Of a DNA stretch of 64,000 bases, positions 45,053 through 56,019 are shown in pieces. This DNA comes from Sternotherus odoratus (lineage: Eukaryota; Chordata; Testudines; Kinosternidae). The stretch covers positions 198,979 through 262,978 of the forward strand of contig JAVMKO010000169.1 in NCBI GenBank assembly GCA_032164245.1, read 5' to 3'. The notes beneath the pieces were generated by a model. That model worked only from the letters and a program-made list of their open reading frames with translations, was not told where the DNA came from and searched no databases. The position numbers and the translations under genes were made by a program. Positions within the stretch are counted from its first letter, which is position 1. Each line of letters opens with the position of its first letter.

Positions 45053-46744
45053 ACATGCTATTTTCAATGAGATACAAGAAGTAGGTTTTGTTTACACCAG
45101 GCAATCCTGACAGGACCCTCTTTAGCACCACAAGACAACCCTGTAGCGTTTGTTGGTTGTTTGCACTAGAATATTCATAAACCTCAGAGTCAGGCGACAG
45201 AGGAATATGTTAGATGGTATCAGTGCCACTCCTTTTGTACTGTTTATTTAGTGCAACAAATGGGCACGTCAGAGCTGGTAATAAAATAACAGAGATACAT
45301 TGAGACTAGTGCTGTGGAGATTGCTGAAGGTGCAGCAATAAACCTGCTGGAGATATCAAAGTCCTTGAATGGCTGAAAGAGAGGACAGACAGGACGAGGA
45401 TGGGGGTGGCCGATGGTGTAATGAGGCAAAATCTTCCCTGGACTACCGCCATTAAATAGCAGTGTTGAATTAGATCCAGTAGGTCTGTTATGTGCACTCC
45501 ATTTAGGAAGAAGCAGAAAGGCCTAAAAAAAGTCCAGAGCCTTAATTCCCACCTAGAGGGCACGCACATGAATGGTGAGTTTAAAGTGAAAATTTTGTTG
45601 GTGAAAAATATCAGGAGTCTTCAGAGATAATCTGTGGGAGCAGATTACTCCTCACTCTGCTGCTGTCATTCCTGTTGAGTAACACCTCACTCCACCAGTG
45701 GTCTCCCTAGCCAAGAGCTTCAAAATTGGCTAGTTAATGCCCAGTTTGAGAGACCTTGATGGGGCCTGAATTTCAGAAATTGCTGAGAAGCCCCACTCTG
45801 AATATCAGGCCGTTTTAAGGTCTCTCAAGCTGATCACACAAAATCAACAGTCAGTTTAGAAACTCTTGGCCACTGAGTTCAATAGGAGGGTTCCTAGTGT
45901 AGGGTATTCAGCCCACATGAGTCAATCCTATGGTGTCCATGTAACAAGAAGTCTAAGCTCAGCAATATGATCATCCTCAGAGAGCCAAACACAGCTCCCA
46001 TATAGACAAGCCCTTTTGTGCTGATGACTTATGTAGATTTTTTTAGTGACTTGTGTTTTTAAGACACCTGTAGCACCAAGTCTCAGAGCCTGGGTTGACT
46101 AACTTGGGATCACTGGATTCTGCCTGCAGGGCTAAAAATTGCAGTGTGGACATTCGGGCTCAGGTTGGAGCCTGGGGTTCTGAGAACCACCCTTTCTGTG
46201 CGGCTTCAGAGCCTGGCCTCCAGCCTGATCCCAAATGTCTATACTGAAATCTACAGCCCTACAACCCAACCCCAGCCATCGCTGTGCTGCGGGTCTTTTA
46301 TTGCATTGTAGACGTACCCTAAGGCACAGCCCTGGTAACAGAAATCCTGGAGACTCTGATGAGTGCAAAGGGACAGGAAAACTGCTGGATTTCCCTAGCT
46401 GAGAATTTCCTCTCTGTAGGGAAGTAAATCCCCTGGGCTTGGAACTTGTGTTTCTAACTTGCCTGTCACCCCAGCTCTTGCTGTGTATGGTACAGGGTCA
46501 TGAACTGGCCTGTCTTGAGCATTACAGAATGTAATGTAATGAATGCAATGGCCCTTTGTGGCCAGAGCTAGGAGCAGCCCCAGAGCCAGCACAGAACTGG
46601 TCCCAGAATTAGGGAGTTGCAACTGACTCCTTTGTTCTCCCAACTGACATATCACCGATGTACATCCAGTCAGAACAGGGAACAGCTAAGCGTATGGCTC
46701 TGGTGCAATCACTGACTGACATGCCTGAACTAGCTTTAATCCCA
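45053..46744. other. Gene-free stretch
   Basis: 46010-46325 looks like a degraded MITE (agtctcagagcctgggttga at one side, cattgtagacgtaccctaag at the other). No exon was recognised. Confidence 0.45.
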
Positions 46745-46882
46745 CTAGCTCAGGTCCTGGAGACGTAAAGCCACAGCAGCTCCGGCTGGGAGTAATTATC
46801 CTAGGTTCCGGGATGGTTGGTTTGTACAGCCTGGACTGAAGCTTGAGCTGCTGCAGTGTTGCTGTTCCAGGACCTGAGCTAG
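46745..46882 (+). mobile_element. 138-bp MITE with perfect 17-bp inverted ends
   Basis: ctagctcaggtcctgga at 46745-46761 is exactly complementary to tccaggacctgagctag at 46866-46882. The interior is unrelated between the two sides. No clear target duplication beyond the ends. Confidence 0.82.
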
Positions 46883-47292
46883 GGAGATTAAAGAGCTCAC
46901 AGGCAACGCCTGCAGCCTAGACGCCCTGCGTCTCTGGCCCATTGTGCCTTAGGGAGAGTCAGTGCCTCAAGCAGCCCTGGAGAAGGGCAGGCGCTGTGCC
47001 ATGCTTGGCCAGCAGTGGTGCTGGAATCACATGGCCTTGCCCTTCCCGAGCACTAGGATTATGACAGTGAGTGTCCCTTCCACCACAGCAAAGGTTCTCG
47101 TGTGATCTCCCCCCGACACTCACGCCCACACTGTCTGAACACCGTGACACCCTCCCATATTGTTCAGCTTTCCATGCAAGGTGCAGTGACACAAAAGGAA
47201 AGGAAAGGACAGTCTGGTGCATTTCAAGGGGGAATAACAAGAAATCAGGTGTCTTGTATCTGTGTCTTTTTTGATTGCTGCTCTCATTTCAG
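46883..47292. other. Upstream region of gene 2
   Basis: No TATA box or CpG island is evident. The 5' UTR exon at 47293 begins at a splice acceptor, so the promoter and first exon of gene 2 lie farther upstream. Confidence 0.35.
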
Positions 47293-47402
47293 ATCATGCC
47301 CCGTGACTCTTCCCACCTGAGCTACCAGAGACATGGAGCGACAGGGGAAGCTCTCCAGATGCTTGTTCTGTGCCATACTCCTAGCAGTGATTCCCATTTC
47401 AG
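47293..47402 (+). CDS. Gene 2 signal-peptide exon (butyrophilin-like)
   Basis: tgctctcatttcag is followed by 40 bp of 5' UTR and an ATG at 47333 in good context (G at -3, G at +4). The coding part has 23 codons plus one base: MERQGKLSRC then LFCAILLAVIPIS. A charged N-terminus and a hydrophobic core of about 13 residues make a clear secretory signal. The donor is cag/gtaaaa. A split glycine or alanine codon in this phase is standard for the signal-peptide exon of BTN and other Ig-superfamily genes. The next recognised exon is the C-like domain at 52860, which is phase-compatible. Confidence 0.8.
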
Positions 47403-48134
47403 GTAAAAGCGTTGTCAGTAAAAGACTTCTCCTCAGCACAATATCCCCGGAGAGAAACCATAAACCTGCAGGAATGTCCTGCTGGTATCTGTGTTTCAGC
47501 AGAGAAAATGATTTTGTTTGTGTTACTGAGATATGAACAGGTAATTCAGGAGCATTTGGGGATCTGGTCCTGGAAGCACCTGGGTGCTCTCAGCGCCTAC
47601 TGAGCTCAGCATCTCACAGCAGGTTCTCAACACCTTGCAGTGTCAGAGCCTTTGTTAACCCTGATTTCTCCAGTAGGATGCTCAGTTCATTATAGACCTA
47701 TGGTCAGTAGGAGGTTTAGATGTATGATTGGTCTTCTCTGGGGATCTGCCCCAATTCTAGGCATCAGGGAAAGATGACCTGTTCTAACCCTTAGGGCATG
47801 GTTAGACTGGCGCTTTGCAGCGCTAAAACCCTCCAGTAGCGCTATAATTTTCCTACCATACACACTTCAAAGTGAGATTTTGCGCATGTACTCACTGTTT
47901 AAAGCACAAGTATTAAACCTCCTCTCCGAGAGTGATAAGGCTTTTTGTGCTAGCGCTATAGCGCAAGGGTGCGAATGTGAACACCTATTGCGTGTTAATG
48001 AGCCTCCAGCCTCCTGCATCCTGGCCCAGAATTCCCATTAGAGCCTCTCTGGCCAGCATTTAAAACTCTTCTGTCTCGTCCGCAGGTGACCCCACCTCAG
48101 ACCCTCCCCCACATTCCCTTTGTAATTAGAAAAA

Positions 48135-48365
48135 CCAGCCCGCCCGTGTCCCCTGCCGCTGCGGGCGGCAGGGCTGCCGGGTCCCTGCGGCTACCGGCGG
48201 CAGCCTTGCCACGCTCCCAGCCTCTGTCCCGGGTCCCCGCTGCTGCGGGCAGGGCTGCCGGTTCCCCGCGGCTACTGGCGGCAGCCTTGCCGCACTCCCA
48301 GCCTCTGTCCCGGGTCCCCGCTGCTGTGGGCAGGGCTGCCGGTTCCCCGCCCCCGCCCCGATCAC
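48135..48365. repeat. GC-rich 81-bp tandem repeat, ~2.7 copies
   Basis: cctctgtcccgggtccccgc recurs at 48221 and 48302, with ggcagccttgcc and cagggctgccgg blocks between. Long open frames (126 and 93 codons on opposite strands) follow from the period being divisible by three. Not a gene. Confidence 0.85.
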
Positions 48366-48502
48366 CTCCGCGGCCAGCTGCATGCTGGCCTCCCGGCCCT
48401 CTGCCACAAGTTGCGGCAGCAGGAGCTCACAACCCCCCGGGGAGCGCTCGGCGACCCCCAGTTTGAGAAAGCCCCTAATAACCCCTGAAAATATTTGCGG
48501 AA

Positions 48503-49296
48503 CTGACTGTGACGAAGTGGGAGTACTGTGTGTGCATGCCTCGGTTTCCCCTATGCATTTCTTAAGTGTCTATGTGAAGGTAATGCAGAGCAGAGCCACT
48601 GCAGGTATTCAAAGGTGTGCATCCCTGGAAGCTGTAACCTGACCCCAGGTGGGGGAGGGAGGTCAGCTGAATCTGTTGAAGGGAGGTCAGGTGATACCTG
48701 AAGCCGGGGAAAGAGACAAAGGAGCAGGAAGTGGCTAGAGGGGGTTTGAGTCAGTCTGGGTCTGGGTCTAGCTGGGAGAGGCAGAGAAGCCATCTTGCTC
48801 TCTGGCCCCAGGATGGATCCAGCGGAGGGCTCACACTCACTGGCTGCATGGTCTGTGTTGGACCAGATGGAAGTCATCGACTAAACCTGGGGAGGAAGCA
48901 GGAGCCCAGAATCTGGGTCTCACCTCCTGGCACACCCCAGAAAGGCCTGACTGAGGGACCCTGTTTGGACTGAGAAGCTGTGAGTTGGATGGTGTTCCTG
49001 ACATCTCAAATAAACCGTCTATTCTGCTGGCTGGCTGAGAGTCACGTCTGACTGTGGATTTGGGGTGCAGAACCCATGGGCTTCCCCAGGACCCCGCCCA
49101 GGCGGGCTTGCTGGGGGAAGCGCATGGAGGGGCAGAAGGTGCTGAATGCTCCAAGGTCAGACCCAGAAAGGTGGAAGTGGGGACCCCTGAAGCTCCTGGC
49201 CTGGGAAACAGGCTGTGTACGGAGAAGGGGCCCTTCACGTGGAGTCCGGTCTGGCTTCCTAGGGAGACCATCGCCCAGGCGCTCCGTGACACTGAC
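48503..49296 (+). mobile_element. Solo LTR with 5-bp target duplication
   Basis: Element 48508-49291: begins TGTGACGAAGTGG, ends GCTCCGTGACA, so TG...CA termini with inverted TGTGACG/CGTGACA. Flanked by ctgac on both sides (48503-48507, 49292-49296). Contains an aataaaccgtc poly(A)-like signal near 49010. TG...CA ends plus a 5-bp duplication fit an LTR retrotransposon. No internal region remains. Confidence 0.85.
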
Positions 49297-49544
49297 AGCC
49301 TGAAGTTCCCTCCCTATGCACACGTTCCCAGTTTCCCCGTCACCAAAGCAGGTTGCACCCAGCTGATTGCTGGGATACCTGCCCTATCCCGCTACTGTCA
49401 CTGCCGCCAGAAGTGCTACAAATGTATCCATTCTTTAACGCTACAGGGTTTCAATCTGCACAGGCTCTAGTGCGATACCGATTGCGCTTAATTGGGAAGC
49501 GCTACAAAAAAACGCGCTATAATCTATAGTCTAGCCATACCCTT

Positions 49545-50200
49545 AGTGTAGAAAAGAAAAAACACTATTTGGCTTGGTGGAGCTTATCCCGGATTTTAAG
49601 TGGACAAGCTGCACTAGTGGAAATTGCATCTTGCTCTGTTTATATCTAGAGGGCTGCACTGGTGCCCCTGGTACCTGATGACTGGAATCAAGGGAAACAG
49701 AGGGCTGAAATTTTCATTTGAAACTTTTTTCAATAGGAAAATGTCCTATTCCCAACAATGACCATTTTTTAAAAAAAATTATGATCTTTCAACAGACCTC
49801 CCTTTCCCCTTTCTCCATTTCCTCCCTTCATTTCTTATTTTATAAATGAAAAAGGAGAAAAGTGAGAAAAAACACAGAAGCTGATTCCCCCCCAAAAAAA
49901 CAAACAAAACAAATCATCTTTTCAGTCAAAATATTGGAAACATTTGAATTGTTTCACAAAGAAAAAAAAAAATTCTACATTTTTTGAAATACATCTTAAC
50001 ATTTTTCAACATGTGCTCATAGGCCAACCTTAGAATATCCCAGGCAGGCTCTTGTTAAATATTTGGCATGTTTGATCTATTATACAATACCTTGTATACC
50101 AATGGTGCAATAACAAACCTGAACTTCATTCTTCTCTGACTCCCATCTGTCAGTCCAGCAGTTATGACAGGGGCTGAGTGACGTCTTTCCGCCACTTTCG
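49545..50200. other. Intron of gene 2, no exon seen
   Basis: AT-rich sequence scanned for an Ig V-type exon (Cys...Trp...Asp-x-Tyr-x-Cys with flanking splice sites); none was recognised. Confidence 0.45.
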
Positions 50201-50960
50201 GACTTGAACCAGCTTCATGGCTTTGTTCGTCTTTAAACCCTTTTGTTCTATGTCACGGTACCTACCCAATGCATTCTCAGTCTTTCTCTATTTCTAGTTC
50301 TTGCACTCTGGCACGTATCGCCATATATGGTATCCTTCTCATGCCCATCCCTAACACATGTCAAACCATTGCAGTTATCCTTCTTGACTCTTCTGTAAAA
50401 GGGTTATTTCTTGCCCTTCCATTTTCTTATCATTTCATTTTTTTATTTTCTGCAGTCTTCAAATTCTCAGTATTCCCCCGAGCCAGTTCATTTCTGCAGT
50501 CATTGTGTTCCATTAGTTGGCTTTCCTCATACTCCAGCATTCCAACCTCCACAGTGGTTGCCTCATACATACTGAGCTTCTTTATTATAAAAATCTCTGT
50601 AGCCTTCCAGATGTGGTAGAGTTTTCTGATTGCAATAGCAGATTGTCCAGTTCTTCTTCGATTATTTTTACAATTCCCATTCTTTGATACTTGTCCTAAA
50701 GATGCACAATTTTTTCACTTCTTCTAGTTCTTTGTCTCTTACTTTGATCTTTACCTCTTCTTCTTGTCTTCCAATTACCATATTTTTTTGTCTTCCCTGT
50801 GCTGATGCTTAGTCCAAATTTTCTACTTTCCAGGTCTACCTTGTCAGTAATTCTCTGTAAATCCTCCTTGGTCAATGCTCTATGATCAATATAATCTGCA
50901 AAGATAAGGTTTTTGGTAATAAGAATAATCTTAGATCCTTATTACTAATTATCAATAACA
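50200..50960 (-). pseudogene. Degenerate non-LTR reverse transcriptase, not CR1
   Basis: The complement of about 50780-50900 translates as ADYIDHRALTKEDLQRITDK, VDLESRKFGLSIS and TGKTK, the RT palm block (A-D-D-I usually) followed by GLxI...KTK. The complement of about 50520-50700 gives RMGIVKIIEEELDNLLLQ and EVGMLEYE-like text. This resembles RTE/Jockey-related endonuclease-RT elements. Stops and a damaged ADD box show it is dead. Confidence 0.6.
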
Positions 50961-51010
50961 AAAGCAATCAAGTACATTCTTGTGGAGTATTTCCACTCTT
51001 TAATTTATAA

Positions 51011-51461
51011 AGATACTAGCAAAAATACCCAGCGTTGCTCGGGGTATTTGTAATTGGAAACTGGGATGTAAAAAGACTACCATGTTTTTTATTAATACAA
51101 ATTTTGTTCAGACGTCTCAGTGTTGCTCAGGTCCATTGGAGGAGGGAGGGGGGAGAGAGCTGAGCGAGTGCGGGTCCGTTGGAGGGGGGTATTATGATAT
51201 CATAACTATGTCACAGAACAGCAGGTTTTAACCTGCTGCCCAGCTGATTTGAATGGGCTTTAAAGCATTTCACCCCTGGGGGGCATCAGAGGTGAGATTT
51301 TAAAAATTTTCGACTCTTACCCTGATTAGGACCCTAAAGCCTATAACTGTACCAAATTTCAAGTCTCTAGCTCAAACGGTGTGGAAGGAGTAAGGCAGCA
51401 TACATACACGCACACACGCATACACACATGCATACACCATTTGACTTTTATATATATAGAT
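51011..51461 (+). mobile_element. Second copy of the CTCGGG-head / TATATATATAGAT-tail repeat
   Basis: Head actagcaaaaatacccagcg and ttgctcgggg; end accaaatttcaagtctctag, ctcaaacggtgtggaaggag, a CACACA/TACA run and cttttatatatatagat. It matches the insertion at 13788-14441 at both ends, with a shorter middle. Confidence 0.8.
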
Positions 51462-52154
51462 ATTCCTGTTCCACTGCTTGTAATTCATGACTATTACAGA
51501 CACCATCAGTTTTATTCTAGACAAACCCTCAGGCTATAGTTACACTGCAGTCAGAGGACTGATTGCAGATCAGATAGCAAAACCTATGCTAGCTCGAATT
51601 TAGCTAGCTTGGTTAAAAATACCATGAAAGACACAGCAGCAGGAACCCCCATGTGAGCTCGGAATGTGAGTATGTACCCAGAGTTCCAGGCAGGCTTATA
51701 TAGCTGAAGCCCATGCCACCATGTGTTCACTGCTCCTTCTAGCCAGGCTACCTGGATTAAAGCTAGCACGGGCATGCCTACCGAGCTGCAATTACTCCCC
51801 CAGTTGCAGTGTAGACACTCATTTAAATTTGCTTCTTTCAGTGAGTTATGTGAGTTATGTGAGTTATGTGAGTTATGTGAGTTATGTGAGTTCAGTGAGA
51901 TGTGTTAGGCACCTGGTCAGAGCACAATGCATCATGGATATCCTCTGCTTACCAGGGTCTATGGGGACCAGCTGTCCTAATTCACACCACGGGTCTGGGC
52001 AGGCCTTACCTGGTCACAGAATACAAAGAGAGTGAAGGTGGCTTAAAGCCCTTTCTCTCTTCCATCCTTGCCCCAAGTGCAGGGAACAGGAAGCTGAGAA
52101 TCCATCGCCCCAAAGGCAATAGTGAGGTTGGTAGAAAAATTAAGTGTAGAAGAA
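51462..52154. other. Gene 2 intron with MITE remains and a 9-bp repeat
   Basis: 51530-51820 resembles a degraded MITE (ggctatagttacactgcag ... ccagttgcagtgtagacact). No exon was recognised. Confidence 0.5.
51839..51893. repeat. 9-bp tandem repeat, GTGAGTTAT
   Basis: gtgagttat repeated five times, then gtgagttca. Each unit contains GTGAGT, the consensus 5' splice-site hexamer. Confidence 0.92.
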
Positions 52155-52495
52155 TTTAATAGGCAGCAGGTTTAAAACAAATAAAAATAAATATTTTTTC
52201 ACACAACGCAGTCAACCTGGGGAACTCTTTGCCAGAGAATGTTGTAAAGGCCAAGAGCATAACAGCTTCAAAAAAGAACTCGATAAATTGATGGAAGATA
52301 GGTCCACGCATAGCTATTAGCCAGGATGGGCAGGGATGCTGTCCCTAGGTTCTGTTTGCCAGAAGCTGGGAATGAGCGATGGGGGAAGGGTCACTTAATG
52401 ATTACCTGTTCTGTTCATTCCCTCTGGTGCACCTGGCACTGGGCTAGATGGACCTTTGTTCTGACTCAGTAGGGTCATTTTTATGTTATGTTCCT
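52155..52495 (+). mobile_element. CR1 LINE 3' region
   Basis: ggcagcaggtttaaaacaaa, gtcaacctggggaactcttt, ggctagatggacctttgttc and tttatgttatgttc tail. A diverged copy in the intron before the Ig exon. Confidence 0.9.
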
Positions 52496-52859
52496 TCGTC
52501 AATCTAGTGCTGTCTACAGTGGCGTTAGGTTGGGTTCACGGCATCACTCAAGGATGTGGATTTTTCACCCCCCAAATGATGTAGCTCGGTCGACCTAATT
52601 TTTGAGTGAAGACCTGGGCTGAGTATTGGCATTGGCATGGGGCATTTGGCAGGCCAGGCAGCCATACAAATTGCCATTTGTGGTGGAGACTCGCCATGAT
52701 CTGCAATCTCCAGGAGAAGCGAATGAAGAATTTCTCTGACCTCTAGTAAGAAAAACACAGAAACTGGGACAGTGTCCTGAGTTAAAAATAAAACGATAAC
52801 AAAGAAAACACTGTTTTCCTGAGGATAGTCCCTTCCTAATCTCTCTCTTCTTGCTTTAG

Positions 52860-53135
52860 CTGTTGCCTCCCTGTCCATCGATGTGCTGGGTCCCCAGGGC
52901 CAGGGGATTGACCTAGCCTGCAGGTCAACCGGATGGTTCCCCAAACCTGAACTCCTCTGGGTCACAAAGAATGGGCAGAAGCTGCAGCCTGTGACCAAAA
53001 TGGAGCAGGATCGTGAACTTCTGTTCAGTGTTCTGAGCCATGTCACAGTCCTGGGAGAGGAAACTGGAGAAATCAGCTGCGTTATCCGGAACACCCTGCT
53101 GAAAACAGAACAGAAATCTGTCATTCTCCTCTCAG
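52860..53135 (+). CDS. Gene 2 Ig C-like domain exon (butyrophilin-like)
   Basis: tctctcttcttgctttag precedes 276 bp and a gtgagt donor. Symmetric phase, 92 codons: ...LSIDVLGPQGQGIDLACRS, TGWFPKPELLWVTKNGQKL, ...LLFSVLSHVTVL, GEISCVIRN, ...KSVILLS. The two cysteines (DLAC and ISC), the W-(F/Y)-P-x-P motif and LLW at the C' strand are those of the C-like (C1/C2-type) second Ig domain of butyrophilins, which normally follows a V domain. It would be extracellular. The minus-strand frame overlapping this exon is a shadow. Confidence 0.93.
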
Positions 53136-53423
53136 GTGAGTCCTTTGCATTATGCTTTAGCCTTGGAGCTGCTTCTCTGTCCAGAGTCATGTCCCATCAG
53201 GGTCTAGTGTCCATATTCTTGATATAAGAATGTGTCAGAACACAGATTCTGACCTAACTCAAAAGGACGCTTTCCTAATACTGTTAGAAGGGCCCAGTTG
53301 TGGTAGGTGCTGTACAAATAACTAAACTAGACAGTTGTTGTGCCAGAGAGCTTACAGGGTAGGATTAAAACAGGAAGAAATATTCAAAAAGGTGAGCTGG
53401 GTGGAAAAGGCAACAAGAAAAGA

Positions 53424-53632
53424 AGTAGATTTTGTGGACAAAGCACTGGAGATGTGGGTTCTGTTCTTAGCTCTGCTACTGGTCTGCTGGGTGACCTTGG
53501 GGGAATTCACTTCCTTTCCTGGTGCCTCAGTTTCACCATCTGTAAAATGGATATAATTATGTTGCTCTCCTTTGAGATCCACTGATAAAATACACTGTAA
53601 GAGCTAGAAATGATTATTACTAATAATTGGTT
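53424..53632 (+). mobile_element. MIR SINE
   Basis: gctgggtgaccttgggggaa, gcctcagtttcaccatctgt, aaaatggatataat: the core and tail of the ancient amniote MIR family. Confidence 0.88.
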
Positions 53633-54087
53633 GTCTCAACTCATCACCTGTCTCACTGTTCTGGTGGCTTATTAGAACTTGGATAAATTAACCTATTGCT
53701 TAGTAGCAGTAAGAAACTCAGTTCTAATTTTTATTCTCACTAGACATCTCTATGTAATCTGACTCCCATTCACTGGTGTGTGCTAACCAGCAATGGAGGC
53801 TGGACAGCTTCTGAGTGTGATGTGAAATAGCAGCCAATCAAATATGTCACCTATAGGTGAGCAGGAATCACCTATATTGAGATCCAATTTCCCTCGTGCA
53901 GAAAACCAGAACCACATTAATCCTACATAAATCCAAGAGGTCTTGGGCTGGCTACATATCCTGGGATGAATGTTACCTCTGAAGAATGTGCTGTAATGTT
54001 CATAGCTTACTCAGGGGCAGTAGCTGAACTGATTTTTTTTTTATCTTGGCACATGAGCTCTCAAATCAGTGGGCCAAGCCCTCAGAT

Positions 54088-54255
54088 GGGGGGTGGGTGG
54101 GTTTGAGCATTGGCTTGCTAACCCCAGGGTTGTGAGTTCAGTCCTTGAGGGGGCCATTTAGGGATATGGGGCAAAAATGGGATTGGTCTTGCTTTGAGCA
54201 GGGGGTTGAACTTAAATGATCTCCTGAGGTCCCTTCCAACTCTGAGATTCTATAG
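54088..54255 (+). mobile_element. Cry-type tRNA-derived SINE
   Basis: gggtttgagcattggcttgc, gggttgtgagttcagtcctt (box-B-like), gagggggccatttagggata, and a CR1-like tail ggggttgaacttaaatgatc through gagattctatag. The box A region is degraded. Confidence 0.88.
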
Positions 54256-54453
54256 TGTGAATAGGAATAATTATATAGGTTGCAGTAAAGCTGTGCTCAG
54301 TACCCTAGCTGAGGATGTGGCCCATTGAGTGAGCAGGACCAATTTACATTAACTGGGAATCTGGTCCAGTGTCTTTATCATTGCCCAAAACTGCTAAGGA
54401 CCCAGGACCATATTATGGTGCCCTCACAGACACTGAATAGTACATTGATCTGA

Positions 54454-55381
54454 AGTTAACCCAGAAGTGGGCAAAGTACGGCCCGCGGGCCAGATCCGGC
54501 CCGCGGGCTCCTCCAAACCGGCCCCCGAGGTCTGGCTGGGGAGGCTGCTCTTGCCCCTCCCCCGCGGCCTCAGCTGCTGCACTGGGGAAGTTGTTCCCCC
54601 GTTGGCCCCCTCCTGCGTGGCCTCAGCAGGACACGGTAGGGAAACTGCTCCAGCCCCTCTTGCCCTGTCTCCCTCCCCCGCGGCCCCAGAGGGCCGCGTG
54701 AGCAGCGCTGTTGGGCGGGGCTGCGCGACAGCGTGTCCAGCTCCCGGCCAGACACGTTGCGCGCTCTGGGAGATCAGCGCAGCCGTGTGTCTGGCTTTGG
54801 GCCAGACACGCTATTCTAGGCAGCGGCGAGGTAAGAGGACCGGGGCCAGGCAGGTTACCTAAAGGGGCAGAAGGTGGTGGGGGGGAGGGAGGAGGTTGGA
54901 TGGCACATGGGAGTCCCAGGGGGCCTGTTGGGGGTGGAGGTATAGATAGGTGTCAGGGAAAAGGAAGCTTGGATAAGTGGATAGGGTCCTGGGGGGTGAG
55001 TAAGGAAAAGGAGACCTGTGGAGGGGGTGGTCAGGGGCGAAGGAGCAGGGGGGCTTGAGGTGGGGTCTTGGGGCGGTGGCTAGGGGCAGGGGGTCTCTGG
55101 AGGGGGCAGTCAGAGGACAGGGAGCAGGGGGGGCTTAGATAGGGGGTGGGGCTTTGGGGGGCCATTAGAGTAAGGGATCTCCAGATAGGGTGATAAGGGG
55201 GCGATGGGTTGGGGGTTCTGAGAGGGAGGGGGTAGTCAGGGGGCCAGAAGTGAGTGGGAGTTGATAGGGGGCGGGGCCAGGCTGTTTGGGAGGGCACCGC
55301 CTTCCCTACCCGGCCCTCCACACAATTTTGAACTCTGATGTGGCCCTCAGGCCAAAAAGTTTGCCCACCCCTGAGTTAACC
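54454..55381 (+). mobile_element. 912-bp hAT MITE with perfect 8-bp target duplication
   Basis: Element 54462-55373: left cagaagtgggcaaagtacgg, right ccaaaaagtttgcccacccc then tg. agttaacc flanks both sides (54454-54461, 55374-55381). Inner margins cggcccgcgggcc / tggccctcaggcc are also mirrored. The GC-rich interior yields long but meaningless frames (131, 115 codons). Confidence 0.93.
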
Positions 55382-55686
55382 CCTTTTTTGGTTTGAAAGA
55401 ACAAGATACAATTCATTGTGAGCAAGGGTATCAGAATCTGGTCTACAGAAAACAGCAATACAAGAGCAGGAGTGACTCTGGGATATCCAGTCTGGCAGCT
55501 CTCCTACTCAAGGGCTAGATTATCAACTGGTGTAAATCAATGACAATTTACACCAGTTCTGGGTCTAGCAGATACGCTGTACTTCAAAACCAGTCAACTG
55601 CTGGGCTTCAGAGATACATGGAGCCTGAGTATGGAGAAGAGATGGCATGTTTCCAGGGTGACATTTTTTATATATTGTTTTCAAAG
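55382..55686. other. Gene 2 intron, unassigned
   Basis: Nothing recognised other than the acceptor tract of the next exon. Confidence 0.4.
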
Positions 55687-55788
55687 GTGATATTTTCCCT
55701 CATGTTTCTTCGTGGCTTCCTGCATTCTGGGTGTTATTTACTTTAAATCTTCTTGCGGTTGGTGCCTGTGCATTTTTGGGATATAAAG
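55687..55788 (+). CDS. Gene 2 transmembrane exon (butyrophilin-like)
   Basis: tatattgttttcaaag precedes 102 bp and gtaagt. Joined to the leftover G of the Ig exon it encodes GDIFPHVSSWLPAF followed by WVLFTLNLLAVGACAFLGYK and one base. A short stalk, a single hydrophobic segment of about 20 residues and a basic end make a type I membrane anchor. The GD.F.....W stalk and symmetric phase are typical of BTN transmembrane exons. It is easily missed because the reading frame without splicing starts nowhere. Confidence 0.9.
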
Positions 55789-56019
55789 GTAAGTGTATTA
55801 TCCCCATGTTTAAAGTCCACCCACAAAGGGGCAAATTATAATCAATTGAAATCCAAACATCAAACTACAATATTTATTGGTGCTCATAAAGATGCTAGGA
55901 TTTATTTTAAAAAATTGTTCATCTCTGATTAACATCAAATTCCAAAAGAAGAAATTCATAAATGGTCTGTTCTGGTATTTTGAATAAGAGTGAGGAAGTT
56001 ATTTTACTTATATTTTTGG

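Larger units (their letters stand above)
47791..49544 (+). mobile_element. TTA-flanked MITE containing a minisatellite and a solo LTR
   Basis: gggcatggttagact (47794) and agtctagccataccc (ending 49541) are inverted ends matching at 13 of 15 positions, flanked by TTA on both sides (47791-47793, 49542-49544), the Harbinger-type 3-bp duplication. Inner margins share gcgctttgcagcgctaaaac / gcgctataat motifs. Inside lie an 81-bp tandem repeat and an intact solo LTR. Confidence 0.83.
53136..54453. other. Gene 2 intron
   Basis: Contains a MIR (53424-53632) and a Cry SINE (54088-54255). The rest is unassigned. Short open frames at 53335-53585 lie in the MIR. Confidence 0.6.

Noticed and set aside
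52525..53190. 221-codon minus-strand frame
   Set aside because: It is the antisense of the Ig C-like exon of gene 2, whose plus-strand translation has the conserved Ig residues and proper splice sites.
54467..55058. Plus-strand frames of 131 and 115 codons as a novel exon of gene 2
   Set aside because: They lie completely within the hAT MITE bounded by the agttaacc duplication.
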